A stretch of DNA of 64,000 bases from Styela clava (GCF_964204865.1 NC_135259.1:16812974-16876973), one strand, 5' to 3'; positions 35,544 through 47,735 are shown, counted from the first letter of the stretch. Notes: generated from the letters alone by a model not told the origin. Numbers and translations are program-made.

Positions 35544-37973
35544 CGTTTTTCGTATCACGAAATTATTTTTTGTGTTTATTACGAAATTAATTTCTGATAT
35601 ATATTGCAATTTTATTTTTTTGTCTGTTTATGGGTAAGAAAAATAAACCATATTTATACTTTCAACATTCTAGTGTTTATGATATATATTTTTCATTTCA
35701 TAAATGTTTTTTAAATTTATTATTTCGGATTGGAGACCACAAAATTATTCTTTTCCCACTTTCACCGTAAAAGCGCAAAACTAAAATTCAAAATACACAT
35801 CAAGTAAAAGGATGCTTCAAGTTTAAATATGTATTTACCACTCGCATTGATTGAAATTGTGCTAATTGAAGGCAATATGGGGACTTTTTTTCGAATTAGA
35901 TTAGGTGTTTTAACATTTTATCAATATGAACTTTATTTTGTTTAATCAATCATGGAAATTGGCCGTTAGTTACGCTAGAACTGGTTATTTTAAAATCTAC
36001 ATTTCATATTATGATGCTTTTAGGCGATAAACGCCATGATGATATTTACCTAAAGTGTTAATGAAAACCATATTGTGTCCATTTACATTAAATTCCCTTC
36101 ACAAAATGATTGTCATATTGTTTATTGAGTTATATTAATTTTTGAACTTTTAAAAGTGTATCATCAAACGCTCTTCAAGGTCTGCACGATAAACTTAAAC
36201 TTCTGACAATGCTACTAGAATAACCTTATAAATATATTTCATCTATACTTTTGTATTATTGTTTTCTGCAAATATCTATATCTTTTATCATTTTTAAACG
36301 CTTTGAAACTGAATATTTTTGAGAAACTTTTTACATAAATTGATTTTCAATATTTGAAAAAGCTGTAACAATTTCATAATTTCTCTTTGAACATGAAACC
36401 AAAACACTAGCATAGTATTATGATAAATTGTGATAAAAAATTATTAACGTCAGAACGATGAGAGCTTTTGTTTGATAAGTTTTTCTCTTTAGATTTACAT
36501 TTAGAATTTTACCTTACAGTGATTTGTTAATTTTACTTCAAAAAGTAAAATCTTTCACATCTAAGCGATAAATTTTCATGGAATATTTTTGCTTCTAGCA
36601 CTTAGAAATGTACGGAGGACTCAAAAAATTGATTTAATCTATATTGTATAATTAATTTTTCATTGGTGTGATGAGTCCTTTTTGGACAGTTCAGTTTTGG
36701 AAAATTTATGCAAACATTGAATGAATTTTGTAGTCAGATAATCTATGTGAAATATTTTCATAATGGAATTTTCAACTTGTTCTGTCATGACTAGAGCAAA
36801 TGTGTAGCATGGGGGAGCAATGTGCTTGTGATATGAATCGAATGCGGCTTTGCGGCGTAATCTCATTGCGCCAAGATGAGCCAGGGTTTTTTAGTAAATT
36901 TACTAATTTTGGTTGCAGTTTTCCGATATTTCATTACGTTGAATAATTTCACACGAATAATCATGAGCTAGAGAAATTGAAAAACTGATCGTTTCATCCT
37001 AAAGAGAAGCAATAAACCTTGACCCTTCCCTGGAAATTAAAAAATATCTGATAAAAAGAGTAAATCCCGATAAAAAAATGTAATCCTATTTGAATCAGGA
37101 ATGATAGTCTTTGTGGAACACTCGGCATTGAGTATTTTTATCAAACGCATCATTCCATATTTTTTTACCTCCAACAATATAAATAAATCAAAAACCTGTT
37201 TGACTATTCCAAAACGTTTGAAATCTATTAAAATCTTTCAACTGCGTATTCCAGAGTCTTATTGAAAGCCAGAAGCAAAACGATGTCAATAAAATTCATT
37301 TTTATCAACTGTTAAACTTTTAACCGCATGGAGTAAAATAATAAAAAAAAAAACGCTAGAAGAATTAAAAAGTAAAGCTAAAGATGAAAACCTAAGTCCC
37401 ATCAATTGAAAGTGTCAACATTTTTAGATTTACAGCACTTTTATTATCCCAGTGTTTAAAATAGGTAGGTATGTGTGCAATAATAGGTTTGTAACAGCTT
37501 CGTAATATATTAGTAAATAAATTTTATTAACAAAACTTATTTAAACATCACGATGGCGTTTGTCACAAGCATCATGTGTCGAAGGCATTATTGAATGAAA
37601 TGTAGAATGCGAAATAGACAGTTCGTTGCGGAACTTCATTTAAATTTTCATCGGTAATTGTTCATTTTAGATTCGAATCTTCATTGGAAAGTTAAAACAT
37701 CTTTTAACAATTTAACTAAACTCTTTTAAAATGACAAAAGTATGATTTAATAGCATTAGTCGGATATAATAATGTAGAAAAAAAAAATAATAAAAAAAAA
37801 TAAAATAATAACGTGAATAACATTCAAATAAAAGAAAACAACTTCACATGTTTGATGACTTCAATTTTCCCTATCTTCACAGAGATAATAAATCAAATCT
37901 CAGTATTGAATAATACTTGAAAATACAATCAAGCAATGTTTTGTGAAAAGAAATTTCATGGAAAAAGTCAACA
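35544..37973. repeat. Intergenic DNA between genes F and G
   Basis: From 35690 to about 36600 it matches 59160-60020 closely, including the 'cgcaaaa.t.aaaattcaaaatacacatcaagt' and 'ttaggcgataaacgccatgatgatatttacctaaagtg' stretches: the 3' flanks of F and K are recent copies. From about 37120 the sequence is the reverse of the block found after gene D. Poly-A/TAA-rich low complexity at 37780-37815. No gene was seen. Confidence 0.5.
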
Positions 37974-39503
37974 TCATTCAAGTTCCCTTTTGCAAACGAA
38001 TCGGTGGACATTTAAACAACGGGCATCATTAGCAACAATTATTGAATTATTGGTTACTCCTGCGCAGTTTTCAGTTCTACCGCCGTTTGGTTGCCCCGGT
38101 GCCCATATTACACTTGGCGTTTCATTTACGCCATCCGACCAAACCCAAATTCCTTCATTGCTGATGTCTTCCAATCCAATCCATGAAGAAGCTCCGGTTA
38201 GGTAATGTTTCGGAAATATTTCACTGAAAAGAAAATAATATATTACGAATTAATAGAGTTTTTTGTGTTGAAATTACCATACCGTTTATTTTTTATAAGT
38301 AAGTTTTTCTTTTAGACCAACTATAAATACCAGTTGATAGGAATATTTAATTTCAGAGAGAGAGGTTGATCATCGAGCCAAAATCGATGACCAAATAATT
38401 TGCGTAGTTGTTTCGTATTATCTTAACGTCTCACATAATCCGATAACTTACTTTTTCACTTTGCTGCACCTCATCCCAGTCGATATCAAACGAGCTCCCA
38501 TTCCTTCACATTGAGCATTTGCAGTTGCATAGTTAACAGAATCAGGGAAACGTTTGTAAAAGAGATTATTGCTTGCTCTGAACATTCGGATATCGAAAAC
38601 ATTTTGGGTAATTCTCGAATTTATATCAGATAGGCTTTTATTCTTAAAAATGAAATTACACATGAATAATACTTGGAGTTTATGACCTAAATTTTTCAAC
38701 TATAGAATAAAAGCAATTATAAACAACAAATTGTTCTAAGTTCTCTTTAGAATGTGGTTATTCGAATGTTTTTTTGAGTACAAAAATAAAAACCAGTGAT
38801 CTTGAGTAATAAACGTAGATATTAATAAAACGTAACACATTTAAAACGAGTACAATTCATGTCGCCCCGTGATAATAAATCATTTTATTTTTATAACAAA
38901 ACATGCCATATTATGAGTCAATAATAAACTCACCAATTTGGTATCCTTGTTGTGTATTTTGGAGTTCAGTTCACTCACTTCTTTTATGATTAAAGTTTTT
39001 AATTTTCTTTTTGTTTTCAAAGAAGCTGAAATTTTAATTCAAAAAGTTGTGCAACCAATAGCAAAAACATAGATATCTGATCTGATCTCATGCAAAAAGA
39101 TTTTGTGCAAAGATTTTTTAGCATAACATACTATATTATTTTGCGTCTGTTGCTACGAGCGCCTGTGAAATTATTGAAATAATATACCCGTTGAATTCAT
39201 TTGTTCATTTAATTATATTTTCTGCTTCACTTTTGGAAAATGTGTTCAATCGGTTGAACGTGATAAATGATGCAAAGTTGAAAATATGTATAACACCAAC
39301 TCACTTTGTTGTGTTCCACTTGAAATCTTTGTGAGGGACGTCTCGACATCCGTTTTCACCTTTTCAAATGTTTCGACTCGTTCTTAAGTTTTTGAATAGA
39401 AGTTTAACTCTACAATTGATACGTTTCAAATTAAATTTAAAAGATCTTACGTTTTTAAGTATCGTTGATAATGTTGACAAGAGATGAATCAGTCTCAATC
39501 AGT
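37974..39503 (-). pseudogene. Gene G: 5'-truncated lectin receptor
   Basis: Exon 7 (37974-38223), exon 6 (38452-38642), exon 5 (38934-39025) and exon 4 (39305-39382) are open with good splice sites. Only the last 50 bp of exon 3 remain (39451-39503) and they include TAA in place of CAA. Exons 1 and 2 are gone, so there is no start or membrane anchor. The CTLD is nonetheless well kept: four cysteines, WIGLED, WVWSDG, QPNGGRTENC and NDARC. In exon 6 an inserted base and a deleted base 25 bp apart replace the usual ISGWFR with DIRMFR. The 5' break lies beside a small palindrome. It could yield a product only with a new upstream exon. Confidence 0.72.
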
Positions 39504-39576
39504 ATTGCTCTATATTTACGCAACTCTGTATGTGAGCGTTCATGCACCACAAGATATGTGTTTTATTTGACTATAG

Positions 39577-39590
39577 TATACCCGGGTATA
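39577..39590. repeat. 14-bp perfect palindrome TATACCCGGGTATA
   Basis: It is followed by further copies of cgggta and gtatacc up to 39625. It lies about 75 bp beyond the point where gene G loses homology with its relatives. Confidence 0.6.
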
Positions 39591-40034
39591 CGGGTAGTAT
39601 AGCGGGTATACCAGCTAGATCTGGTATATTGGACTAATCCAATAATATTGATTATATTTACAAATGATTTATATATTATATTGCTTTTCTAGGCTACACT
39701 TTTGCTATATTATAGATGAACAATGTATCTGAGATATATATACAATCGTTAATTTTGATAAAAAAAAACGCAGTTATTAGCGTTCTTGAGCAGAACATAA
39801 TCAATCGTTATAACTAAGTAATTTTAGAGCTATAATTAGTATGTATTTGTGTTTTTTTCTTCAAATTTTTTCTGAAGGCTTCTTTACTTCAGAGACTATT
39901 GCGTAAAATTTTAGTATGTGTAAAGTTAGCTCAAGTCAAATATGATTAGAATAAAAAAAATGAAATTATGTTCGAAACTAAAATATTTGCGGGGGTAAAT
40001 AGTACACATTTGCGAATGTATGTGAAAATTAAAA

Positions 40035-40361
40035 TGTCCTAGATTGCAAATACCCATGGGTGCAAATGCCTATTAGATAAAATTAATGCTAGAATCTACG
40101 ACTGGATTCAAAAGTGTGCAGGTTGAATATTCTTGATGCCTGTCTTATTTTGGATTTATTTAATAACCCGACAACAATATGATATAGTAAACAATAAAAC
40201 ATTTCATTTTTCTTCGTAAACTGAGGACAACGAAAAGTCTGTTAAAAAGCACGGTGGGGTTTGTATTAGCCACCTTCAAAAAATGCTTGTCGAATAGTTC
40301 AAGTAATTCATTAGTAAACACTCATTATTCAACTATTTCCTATTATTGTTCATTCTATTCA
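40035..40361. repeat. Reversed intergenic block left of the Penelope-like element
   Basis: The sequence is the reverse complement, by eye, of about 28440-28768. The same block resumes on the other side of the element at about 41945-42420, as the reverse of 27730-28300. The element therefore inserted into an existing copy of the block. Confidence 0.6.
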
Positions 40362-40788
40362 ATTCAAGAGTCTTGCTGCACACGAACAGAAATATATTTC
40401 TGTAACGTTTCGTCTGACCGAGATCAGACTTCTTCAGACAAGCATTTTACATCTATAACAAGAAACGCAATTGCATGCACATAACTATTGGTTTCAAATG
40501 TTGGGTCTGTTTGCGATAGGGAGATATAAATAAAATTGGGACAGTGCCAGAACAATAGGAAACTAAATTTGATTTAAAATCAATAGATACCCCACAGTGT
40601 AGAGAGTGACAATTAAAAAGAAAATAAACAATTTCATGCTGTTATCCCGTAACTCCGACTATGGTATCGCCTAAGTTCATTTAAGGGTCATGGCTGCAAT
40701 GTAAGGAAATGACTTCAAGAGAATAGAAATAGAAATCAAGTGTAAGTGACAATGAAATGTAATGTTCAAATTAGCATAAATTGTGAAT

Positions 40789-41826
40789 TTATCCATCTCT
40801 TAAATTCATCCCTAGAGGTTCTAATGTTTTGAATTTGGTAATAAAATAGTTTTTTTTTGTTGCCGGTATACTTGATCTCGATATAGTTTTTCTATTCCAA
40901 TAGCCTGATTGATTGAAATGTTCGCCAACTGCAAGTTCTTTGTTTTTTTGATTGATGCTTCTAATGTGTTCTGTAATTCTGTATTTTAAATGTCTGCCTG
41001 TTTCGTACTGCATGCCACACTTTCTACGGGTTATCAGGTATATGAAATTTTCTGAATTGCACGTTAGTCTTTGATTGATATTCATTTCAAGTCTTGTGAT
41101 GCTGCTAGTGCTTGTTTTAGTTTCCTCTGAATATTTGCAGGTTGAGCATGATTTCCTGTTGCATTTATAGAAACCTGATTTTACTTCTCTTGATGATTCC
41201 GGTTTCAACTTGGCCCGAACTAGTCTGTCCCGTAATGTTGGGCACTTTCTGTATCCAATATTGGGGAGTGCCGGGAAGATGTTTTTCAGTCTTTCGTTGT
41301 TGTCTATTATGTATTGATATTTAGAGAAAAATTTTCCGAGGTTTAGTTGATTAGGATGTTAATTAGTAACGAATGGCAATAGTTGTTGATCATTGTGTTT
41401 TCTTTTTGGTGTTAACAGTGAATCTCTAGTTATTTCTTTTACCATGCCTATTGTTTTGTCAATCGAGGTTTGTTTGTAATTTCTTTCTATCAGGTAGCTT
41501 TTCATAATTTCTGCATGCTTGGTGAAGAATTCTTCCGTTGAACATGTTCTTCTTATGCGTATAAATAGTCCTTTGGGAATGTTTGCAGTAACGTGCTTAG
41601 GGTGGCACGAGGAGGGTAGAAGGTATTGGTGAGAGTCCGTTTCTTTGGTGAAAATTTCAGTTTCTAAATTGTTGTCTATTATATGAACTTTCATGTCTAG
41701 AAAGGCGATGTTTTTCGTTGAATAATCCAAAGTAAATTTAATGTTGAGGTGATTTAGAGAAAAATTTTCCGAGGTTCGGTTGATTAGGATGATAATTAGT
41801 AACGAATGGCAATAGTTGTTGATCAT
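40789..41826 (-). pseudogene. Penelope-like RT C-terminus and GIY-YIG endonuclease
   Basis: One frame, interrupted by a single TAA at 41359-41361. Upstream part: FLDMKVHI, ETEIFTKETDSHQYLLPSS, HPKH and IRRTCS, all typical of the conserved end of Penelope-like reverse transcriptases. After the stop the frame continues with NIGYRKCPTLRDRLVRAKL, the linker conserved in this class, then CNRKSCSTC (Cys motif), FIYLITRRKCGMQY-ETGRHLKYRITEH (GIY-YIG domain, with two residues missing where other copies have a Tyr-Val-Gly-Glu-Thr run) and a LEPLGMNLRDG end. The polymerase palm with its Asp pair is absent. The stop and losses indicate a dead copy. Confidence 0.85.
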
Positions 41827-41935
41827 TGTGTTTTCTTTGTGGTGTTCACAGTGAATCTCTAGTTATTTCTTTCACCATGTCTATTGTTTGTCAATCAAGG
41901 TTTGTTTGTAATTTCTTTTCATCAGGTAGCTTCAA
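41321..41935. repeat. Internal direct duplication in the Penelope-like element
   Basis: About 180 bp starting 'gagaaaaattttccgaggtt' at roughly 41322 are repeated from 41756, with around 90% identity by eye and several small indels. The upstream copy no longer reads in frame. Confidence 0.75.
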
Positions 41936-41938
41936 AAT

Positions 41939-42592
41939 TGCTTACCCTATGACTTCGCCGTCTTGAGGCAATGATATTTAGACGAAAATCCGTGTTCAAT
42001 ATATATAATTGGTATTCCATGCCACACCCTTGCAATAACAACAATTGAAAATTTTAATATTTAACCAATTATAGAAATATAACATAAATTTGAAACAGAA
42101 TCCAATATTTTTACACATTTAACAATACCAAAAATAAAAAAAATTTAAAAGGAATTTCTATGCTAAAAAAGTTGAAAATCTTCTAGCTGAGTATTCTAGT
42201 GACTCTTCAAAAGCTAGAAGCAAGACAGTGTCAATAAAATTCATTTATTAACTGTGAAAAAACCAAATTTCTGGAATAAAATTAACATAGCAATAAAATG
42301 GAATTGTGAATCCAAGGAGGAAAACACAAATTTCATGAAATAAAAGAGTAAACTCCTTTGAGTTTATAAATATTTGATGAGAATGTTTAAATAGGTTGGT
42401 CTTTGTGCATTATTAACTTTAAAACGGCATTGTAATGTAAGCGGAAAATATCTTAAATCTCATTTTATTCAACTTGATTGTTTGTTTTCTTTTTTAGTAC
42501 TAAACAATACTTAAAAATAAAATCAAGCAACAATACAACAACAATAAAACAATAAAATACAACAATAAAAATTTTTTATTTAGAAAAATATA
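41939..42592. repeat. Reversed intergenic block and 3' flank of pseudogene H
   Basis: Continuation of the block interrupted by the Penelope-like element, reverse of about 27730-28300. A run of caataaaa units lies at 42520-42570, just beyond the stop of pseudogene H. No gene was seen. Confidence 0.5.
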
Positions 42593-44489
42593 TTATTCAA
42601 ATTCCCTTTTGCAAAGAAAAGGATTGAAATTTGAACAAGGTGCATCATATCACCAACAATCTTCAAGTTATAGAATAATACTACGCATTTTTCGAATCTG
42701 TGCAATTTGGATCCATATTGCATCTGTCGATCCATGAACACCGATCAAACCCAAATTCCTTTGTGGCTTATGTTGTCCAAACCAATCCATGAAAAAGCTT
42801 CGGTCAAGTAAGGTTTCGGAAATATTTCGCTGGGTGAAAAAGAAAATATTACACATCGTGTTATTTTTTGCAGTGAAATTACCATATCAATTATTATTTA
42901 TGGGTTAGTTTCCTATTGCGTTTAGAAATACTAGTTTATAAGAACCGTCAACTGGCGATATCCAGAGAGGTTGATCATGGAGTCAAAATCGATTATCAAA
43001 AAATTCCCGTAATTGTTTCATATTATGTTAACTTCTCACATAATTCGTTTACTTTTTTACCTTGTTGTTACTCATTCTAGTTGATACCAAACGAGCTCCC
43101 GATCCTCCACATTGAGCTTTTGCAGTAGCGTGATTGACATGACAAAATCAGTGAAACGTTTGTAAATGAGATTATTGCTCGCTCTGAACCATCCGGCTAT
43201 CGAAAACATTTTGTTCATACTCCAATTTTCGCGTGTTTTCATGTTGGCTCACTTTATTCCTCATACTTGAAGAAGCTGAAAGTTTATTCAAAAACATTAA
43301 ACTAGGCAACTAATCACATTTTCGTATCTAGAGACTTTTAATATAACTAACTTTGATTCTAAGTCGTCAAAGAAGTCAGGTGACCAGCCTACTTTATCAA
43401 TTATATCGTTTTTAGATTTTATGTATGGTTTTTATTTTGATAAACTATGTCTAACCTGATAAAGCAAAGCTGATAAAACAAATACTCGATGCAAAGTTCA
43501 AATATCTAAAATATGCACATACTCTTTTATGTTTTCTTGCAAATTTTTGGGAGGAAGGAATTGAATTGCGTAGCTATTTTTTTTTTAATTTCTCGACTAT
43601 CTATAAGTTTTAAATCAAATGTTAAACTTCATTGACCTACCATGGAAATTTTAAATAACATACGTTTTTGAGTGTCGTTTCCCAGCTTTTGAAGTGCGAT
43701 GCTTAGTTATTAACATATTATTAATATAAATTACACGTTTGTGTTTCATTCGAAATCTTTGCGAAGGACAAATTGAACTGTGTTGTCTATTTTTCAAAAG
43801 TTCCCACTTGTTCTCAAATTAAGAAAAAAATAATTTATGCTGATACAATTCTGAATTCAATATATCTTACGTTTTTGAGTGTTGTTATATTGTATCAATA
43901 TTTCACATAAACGGATTAGAACAAATTTAGAAAACAAAAAACTTTTTGTACAATATGCATAATTTCATTTAATTTTGCTATATAGAACATTAGACTTAGT
44001 TTAATTTCCTGTACTAACTAACTTGCATAATCAGGATAAATGCAGCAATGGACAATAAGAAGCAGATTCCGAAAGATATCACCACAACAAACAATGTTTT
44101 CTTGTTCGTAGCTTTATTGATGTTTGTTAAAAGAAAACGTGGATAAAAGGCATTTCAAAAAAGAAATTTCATGATGTAAAAAAAATGATTCATATTTATT
44201 GTTCGTAAAAATAGGGGAATTAAATTTTGTTACGGCATTGGTGTAAAATAGATAATTTCATATGGAATATATGATATTCGCATTTTTGAAAGCCGGAGAC
44301 GTTTCACCATGCCTGTTTACCCTTGTATCCCATTTTTTAATTTCTATTGTTTTAGTATAAATTAGATTTTAAATTATTTAATCAAATAAAACACAAACCT
44401 TGTTTAGGAACCGCAGGTGGACCTGAAGCATTCTGAGGGATTTCATATGCATTTTCACTTTGACCATTTACATTACATTCCATCTCCAT
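42593..44489 (-). pseudogene. Pseudogene H: damaged lectin receptor
   Basis: Exon 1 (44399-44489) is open; the first tail tyrosine is Asn (CNVNG), the second is kept (NAYEIP). Exon 2 (44022-44122) still encodes a transmembrane run but has lost its acceptor AG. Exon 3 is reduced to about 40 bp near 43875-43910. Neck exon 4 (about 43745-43825) and the 4b type (about 43515-43600) are present. A deletion joins the start of exon 5 (to 43275) directly to the middle of exon 6, which also has a 5-bp repeat insertion near 43140. In exon 7 (42593-42836) WVWSD has become WV-stop and the EPN region is deleted. It faces gene I; TATA-like box in reverse at 44551-44557. Confidence 0.85.
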
Positions 44490-45758
44490 GTTACTGCTTT
44501 ATAAAATGATCTGCTTTCTACCTGAACGAAGTATTGCTTCCGACAACCAATTTATAGAGGATTACAACATCTCATTAGAATTAGTCAGCTGTACACACAA
44601 GCATTAAGGAAAATAACCATAATAATGACATTAAACAACATATACTTTTAGTTATATGGCCGTGCATGTGTCAAACTAACTGAAAACTTCATTTGGTTTG
44701 AATTATAGCTTAAGGTGCATTAATGATTCTGTAAATTCATAAAAATCCGTCAAAGGTGGGATACGAAACAACTATTTTGCGGTAAGTCATTAAAACTAGT
44801 TGCCGAATATGTGACACATTACTTCCTTGATAATCTATACTTCCTTGATTTTTCAATTTATATTTCACTTTATAATATATTTACATTTAGATGTGTGCGG
44901 ATTGACTATGTGACATACTTGATATAAATATGCAGTAATAGAGAAGCCTCATGCATAACATGGAAAGCATCAGATAAATTTTGCTCAAGTAATTTATAAC
45001 AAATCGAACGTGTAGAGGAGATCTATTGGTATAAATAGCAATAGATCCGAAGATGAATTTAATAAGATTGATAATCGTAAATACCGGAAAACGTTTAGAT
45101 CAAAACGTTTGACGCATGATACCACGCACAAAGAATGAAATTAGAAATATTCAATAATTGCATGCAGTGACCCAAACCTGACCGGTGGGATTGAACTGTG
45201 ATTGACGTGTATTGAAGCAATTGAGGTTTGCATAACAAACACGTCACATTGTCAACCCACATACAGTCTTAAATATTGATTGAATAAAATAATCATAGAA
45301 AATATATGGTAAAAAATATTTGCTAAACCGCTATGCATTCGTATTTGTAATTACGAAATTCATAAGGCATTGGGTGTTTTAAAACACGTATTTATATAAA
45401 TATCAAGGAAATAAAATGTCACATATACTGTCACTGGTTCTGTTCTTTTCTGAACCATCTTTGATGTTGTGTTATTTATCCAGAATTCACCTATTTGAGA
45501 ATACATCTTGAGTTGAGTATAATTCAAAACAGATAATGTAGTATGACGTATGCAACTGTCACAAAACCGATGGTATGTTGTTTTGTGTCACTAGGGTTTT
45601 TCCACCCACTGATAATAATGAGATCGGAATTACGTTGATAATGAGTTCATTTGACGTGACATGTTAGCTGATTAATAAATGTTAGCCACTAATTCTCTAT
45701 AAAACGATTATCGGTACCGAAACTTCACATTTGAGAAGCATAGCATTTTATAAAGCGT
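44490..45758. promoter_or_regulatory. Divergent spacer between pseudogene H and gene I
   Basis: At 1.27 kb it is the shortest complete spacer. The H side has 'caaaggtgggatacgaaac' near 44750 and gtgacacattacttcc near 44812; the I side has a degenerate copy of the gtaatgcgtcacat motif near 45410, a tgacgtgtattgaagcaattgagg stretch near 45203, and TATAAAA at 45698-45704. Confidence 0.55.
45698..45704 (+). promoter_or_regulatory. TATA box of gene I
   Basis: TATAAAA in the context aattctc-TATAAAA-cgattatcggtaccg, 55 bp before the start codon. Confidence 0.6.
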
Positions 45759-47735
45759 ATGGAGATGGAATATTATGTAAATTGTCAAAGTGAAAATGAA
45801 TATGAAACCCCTCAAACTGCTTCAGGGCCACCTGTGGTTTCTAAACAAGGTTTGTGTTTTATTTGATTTCCAAAAAATTTAATTTGTTAATTTACATTAG
45901 AAAAACTAGATATAGTATGTAAACACAAATGGGAACAGAGCATGTGCCCTGCTTCGCATATAAATCAATGAGATAACACTTTTATTCGGGTAAAAGCATC
46001 TGTTCTATTTAAGCACTATTTCCAGACAGTGCGACCGTGCATTCAGGCTCCGTAGCTTGTCCCGACACATCCACTCGAATATTCATATTTTTTGTTCTTG
46101 TAATATTTGAGCAAAACTCTGAAAAAGTAGAATTTTGTCATACACGCCAATTATGACACGAGTAATATTCCATATAATCAATATACAAAATGTCTATTAT
46201 TGACATTTTATATATTTATTTTTTCATAGACAGCAATAAAGCTAAGAATAAGAAAACTTTGTTCGTTCTCGCGATATCTCTAGGAATCTGCTTATTAGGG
46301 TCTGTTGCTGCATTCATCCTGATAATACAAGTTAGTATAATTATCGTGTATTTTTGATATTTATTCGATTATGGAATCAAATTATCTTCATGTACTACTT
46401 TATAAAACCAATTATTTATATGATACTATTTGCTGATTGTTTTCCACTTTTGTCTTTCTCTATTTATCTGCAATGTTTAAATTTATTTTAAGCTTCAAAA
46501 CGAGATGAATCTTATGAGGGAAAAACTGGACACATTAAAAGCGACACTCAAAAACGTAAGATAGACGTTTTTAATCAAATCATGTCATTTAATTACCGAA
46601 AGAAAAATTTTATTTTTTTTGTTAAAATAATTGAATTAAAGGTTAGGAACTAAATTCCTATCTCGCGAAAATTAATGAAACACACACAAAAAAAGGTTTA
46701 AGTAAGCACTTTCAATAAATTGTATAAACGACATCTAAAATCAAAATCTATCAATTCTAAATTACCACTTTCATATTTTATTTTAGTTTCAGAACAAATC
46801 AAAATAGTAGAAAAGCTAGCAACAAAATTCAACTCATCCTGTACAAAGATTTTGAACAAAAATTAACTTTTTATTGTTAATGGCTCAAACTAAGATAATT
46901 CAAACAATGAGCCAATCCTGAATAAAGAAAATTTGGCATTGTAATCAATAAACGTTTTCCTAACAACATTAGAAATAAGAGTTGAAAAAATATTGCTGTC
47001 TATATTGCTTTTATCTTTTAAAAGTTTTTAAAAGTCAATCTTACATTTATTTTACAGAACACAGTTCTGAATAATACAAGTTCTAGGATGAACAAAATGT
47101 TTTCGATATCCGGATGGTTCAGAGCAAGTAATAACCTTATTTACAAACGTTTCACTGATTTTGTCAACTACGAAACTGCAAAGGATCAATGTGACGGAAT
47201 GGGAGCTCGTTTGGTATCGACTGGAATAAGGAACAACACACTTAAAAAGTATGTTAGTGGTGGCTTATATTACGAAACAACGTGAACTTTTAGTCATCGA
47301 TTTTAGCTCGATGAATAAGTTGAGGATTCATAGGCACTGTTTTTTCTAAACGGATCGTGATTTGAAAAAAACTAATCCATACATAATAATCGTTATGGTA
47401 ATTTTACTTTAAAAATATCTCAAACTGTATAGTAATTTTCTTGCAGAAACCCTGAACTATTCATAATTATTTATATTGCTTTTAGTGAAATATTTCCGAA
47501 ACATTACTTAACTGGAGTTAGTGCATGGATAGGATTGGACGACATCATCACTGAAGGAATTTGGGTTTGGTCGGATGGCGTAAATGAATCACCAAACTCT
47601 CTTTGGAATGCGGCAGAACCAAACGGCGGTAGAACTGAAAACTGCGTAGAAGTATTCAATAATTCGACTATTGTTGGCAATGATGCTCCGTGTACTCTTT
47701 TTCGTCGTTTTGTTTGCGAAAGGGAATTTGATTAG
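45759..47735 (+). CDS. Gene I: short-neck C-type lectin-like receptor
   Basis: Exons 45759-45849, 46230-46330, 46493-46555, 47058-47248 and 47486-47735 give 696 bp and 231 residues. Exon 3 has lost 31 bp, so it ends in phase 0 instead of phase 1. Neck exon 4 (about 46792-46865) has a stop and no donor, and exon 5 is reduced to traces near 46970. Because exon 6 begins in phase 0, splicing exon 3 directly to exon 6 restores one open frame. The tail has YYVN and NEYETPQTASGPP; the transmembrane run is LFVLAISLGICLLGSVAAFI. The CTLD has four cysteines, WIGLDD, WVWSDG, EPNGGRTENC and NDAPC, so it keeps both calcium-site pairs, like gene A. Intron 1 contains a helicase relic on the other strand. 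Confidence 0.8.
46009..46072 (-). pseudogene. Relic of a MOV10-type helicase in intron 1 of gene I
   Basis: Read in reverse it gives DVSGQATEPECTVALSGN followed by a stop, matching the motif II region (DEAGQ then EPE) of MOV10-group helicases. The DNA around it aligns with the helicase fragment in intron 1 of pseudogene L (20640-20760). It must have been present in an ancestral intron before the genes duplicated. Confidence 0.55.

Larger units (their letters stand above)
40362..41938 (-). mobile_element. Penelope-like retroelement, partial, minus strand
   Basis: The coding part (40789-41826) gives the C-terminal portion of a Penelope-type reverse transcriptase followed by a GIY-YIG endonuclease. 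The 3' tail (40362-40445) carries the same sequence as the arms of the foldback at 30250-30620. At the 5' side, 41756-41935 repeats 41321-41510 (same order, about 435 bp apart), so the element is 5'-truncated and joined to a partial head-to-tail copy, a structure known for this class. It is inserted in a duplicated intergenic block. Confidence 0.8.

Noticed and set aside
37780-37815. AAT/TAAA-rich run as a replication origin or satellite
   Set aside because: Short low-complexity DNA, common in AT-rich genomes.
37936-38205. Plus-strand open frame of 89 codons
   Set aside because: Antisense shadow of exon 7 of gene G.
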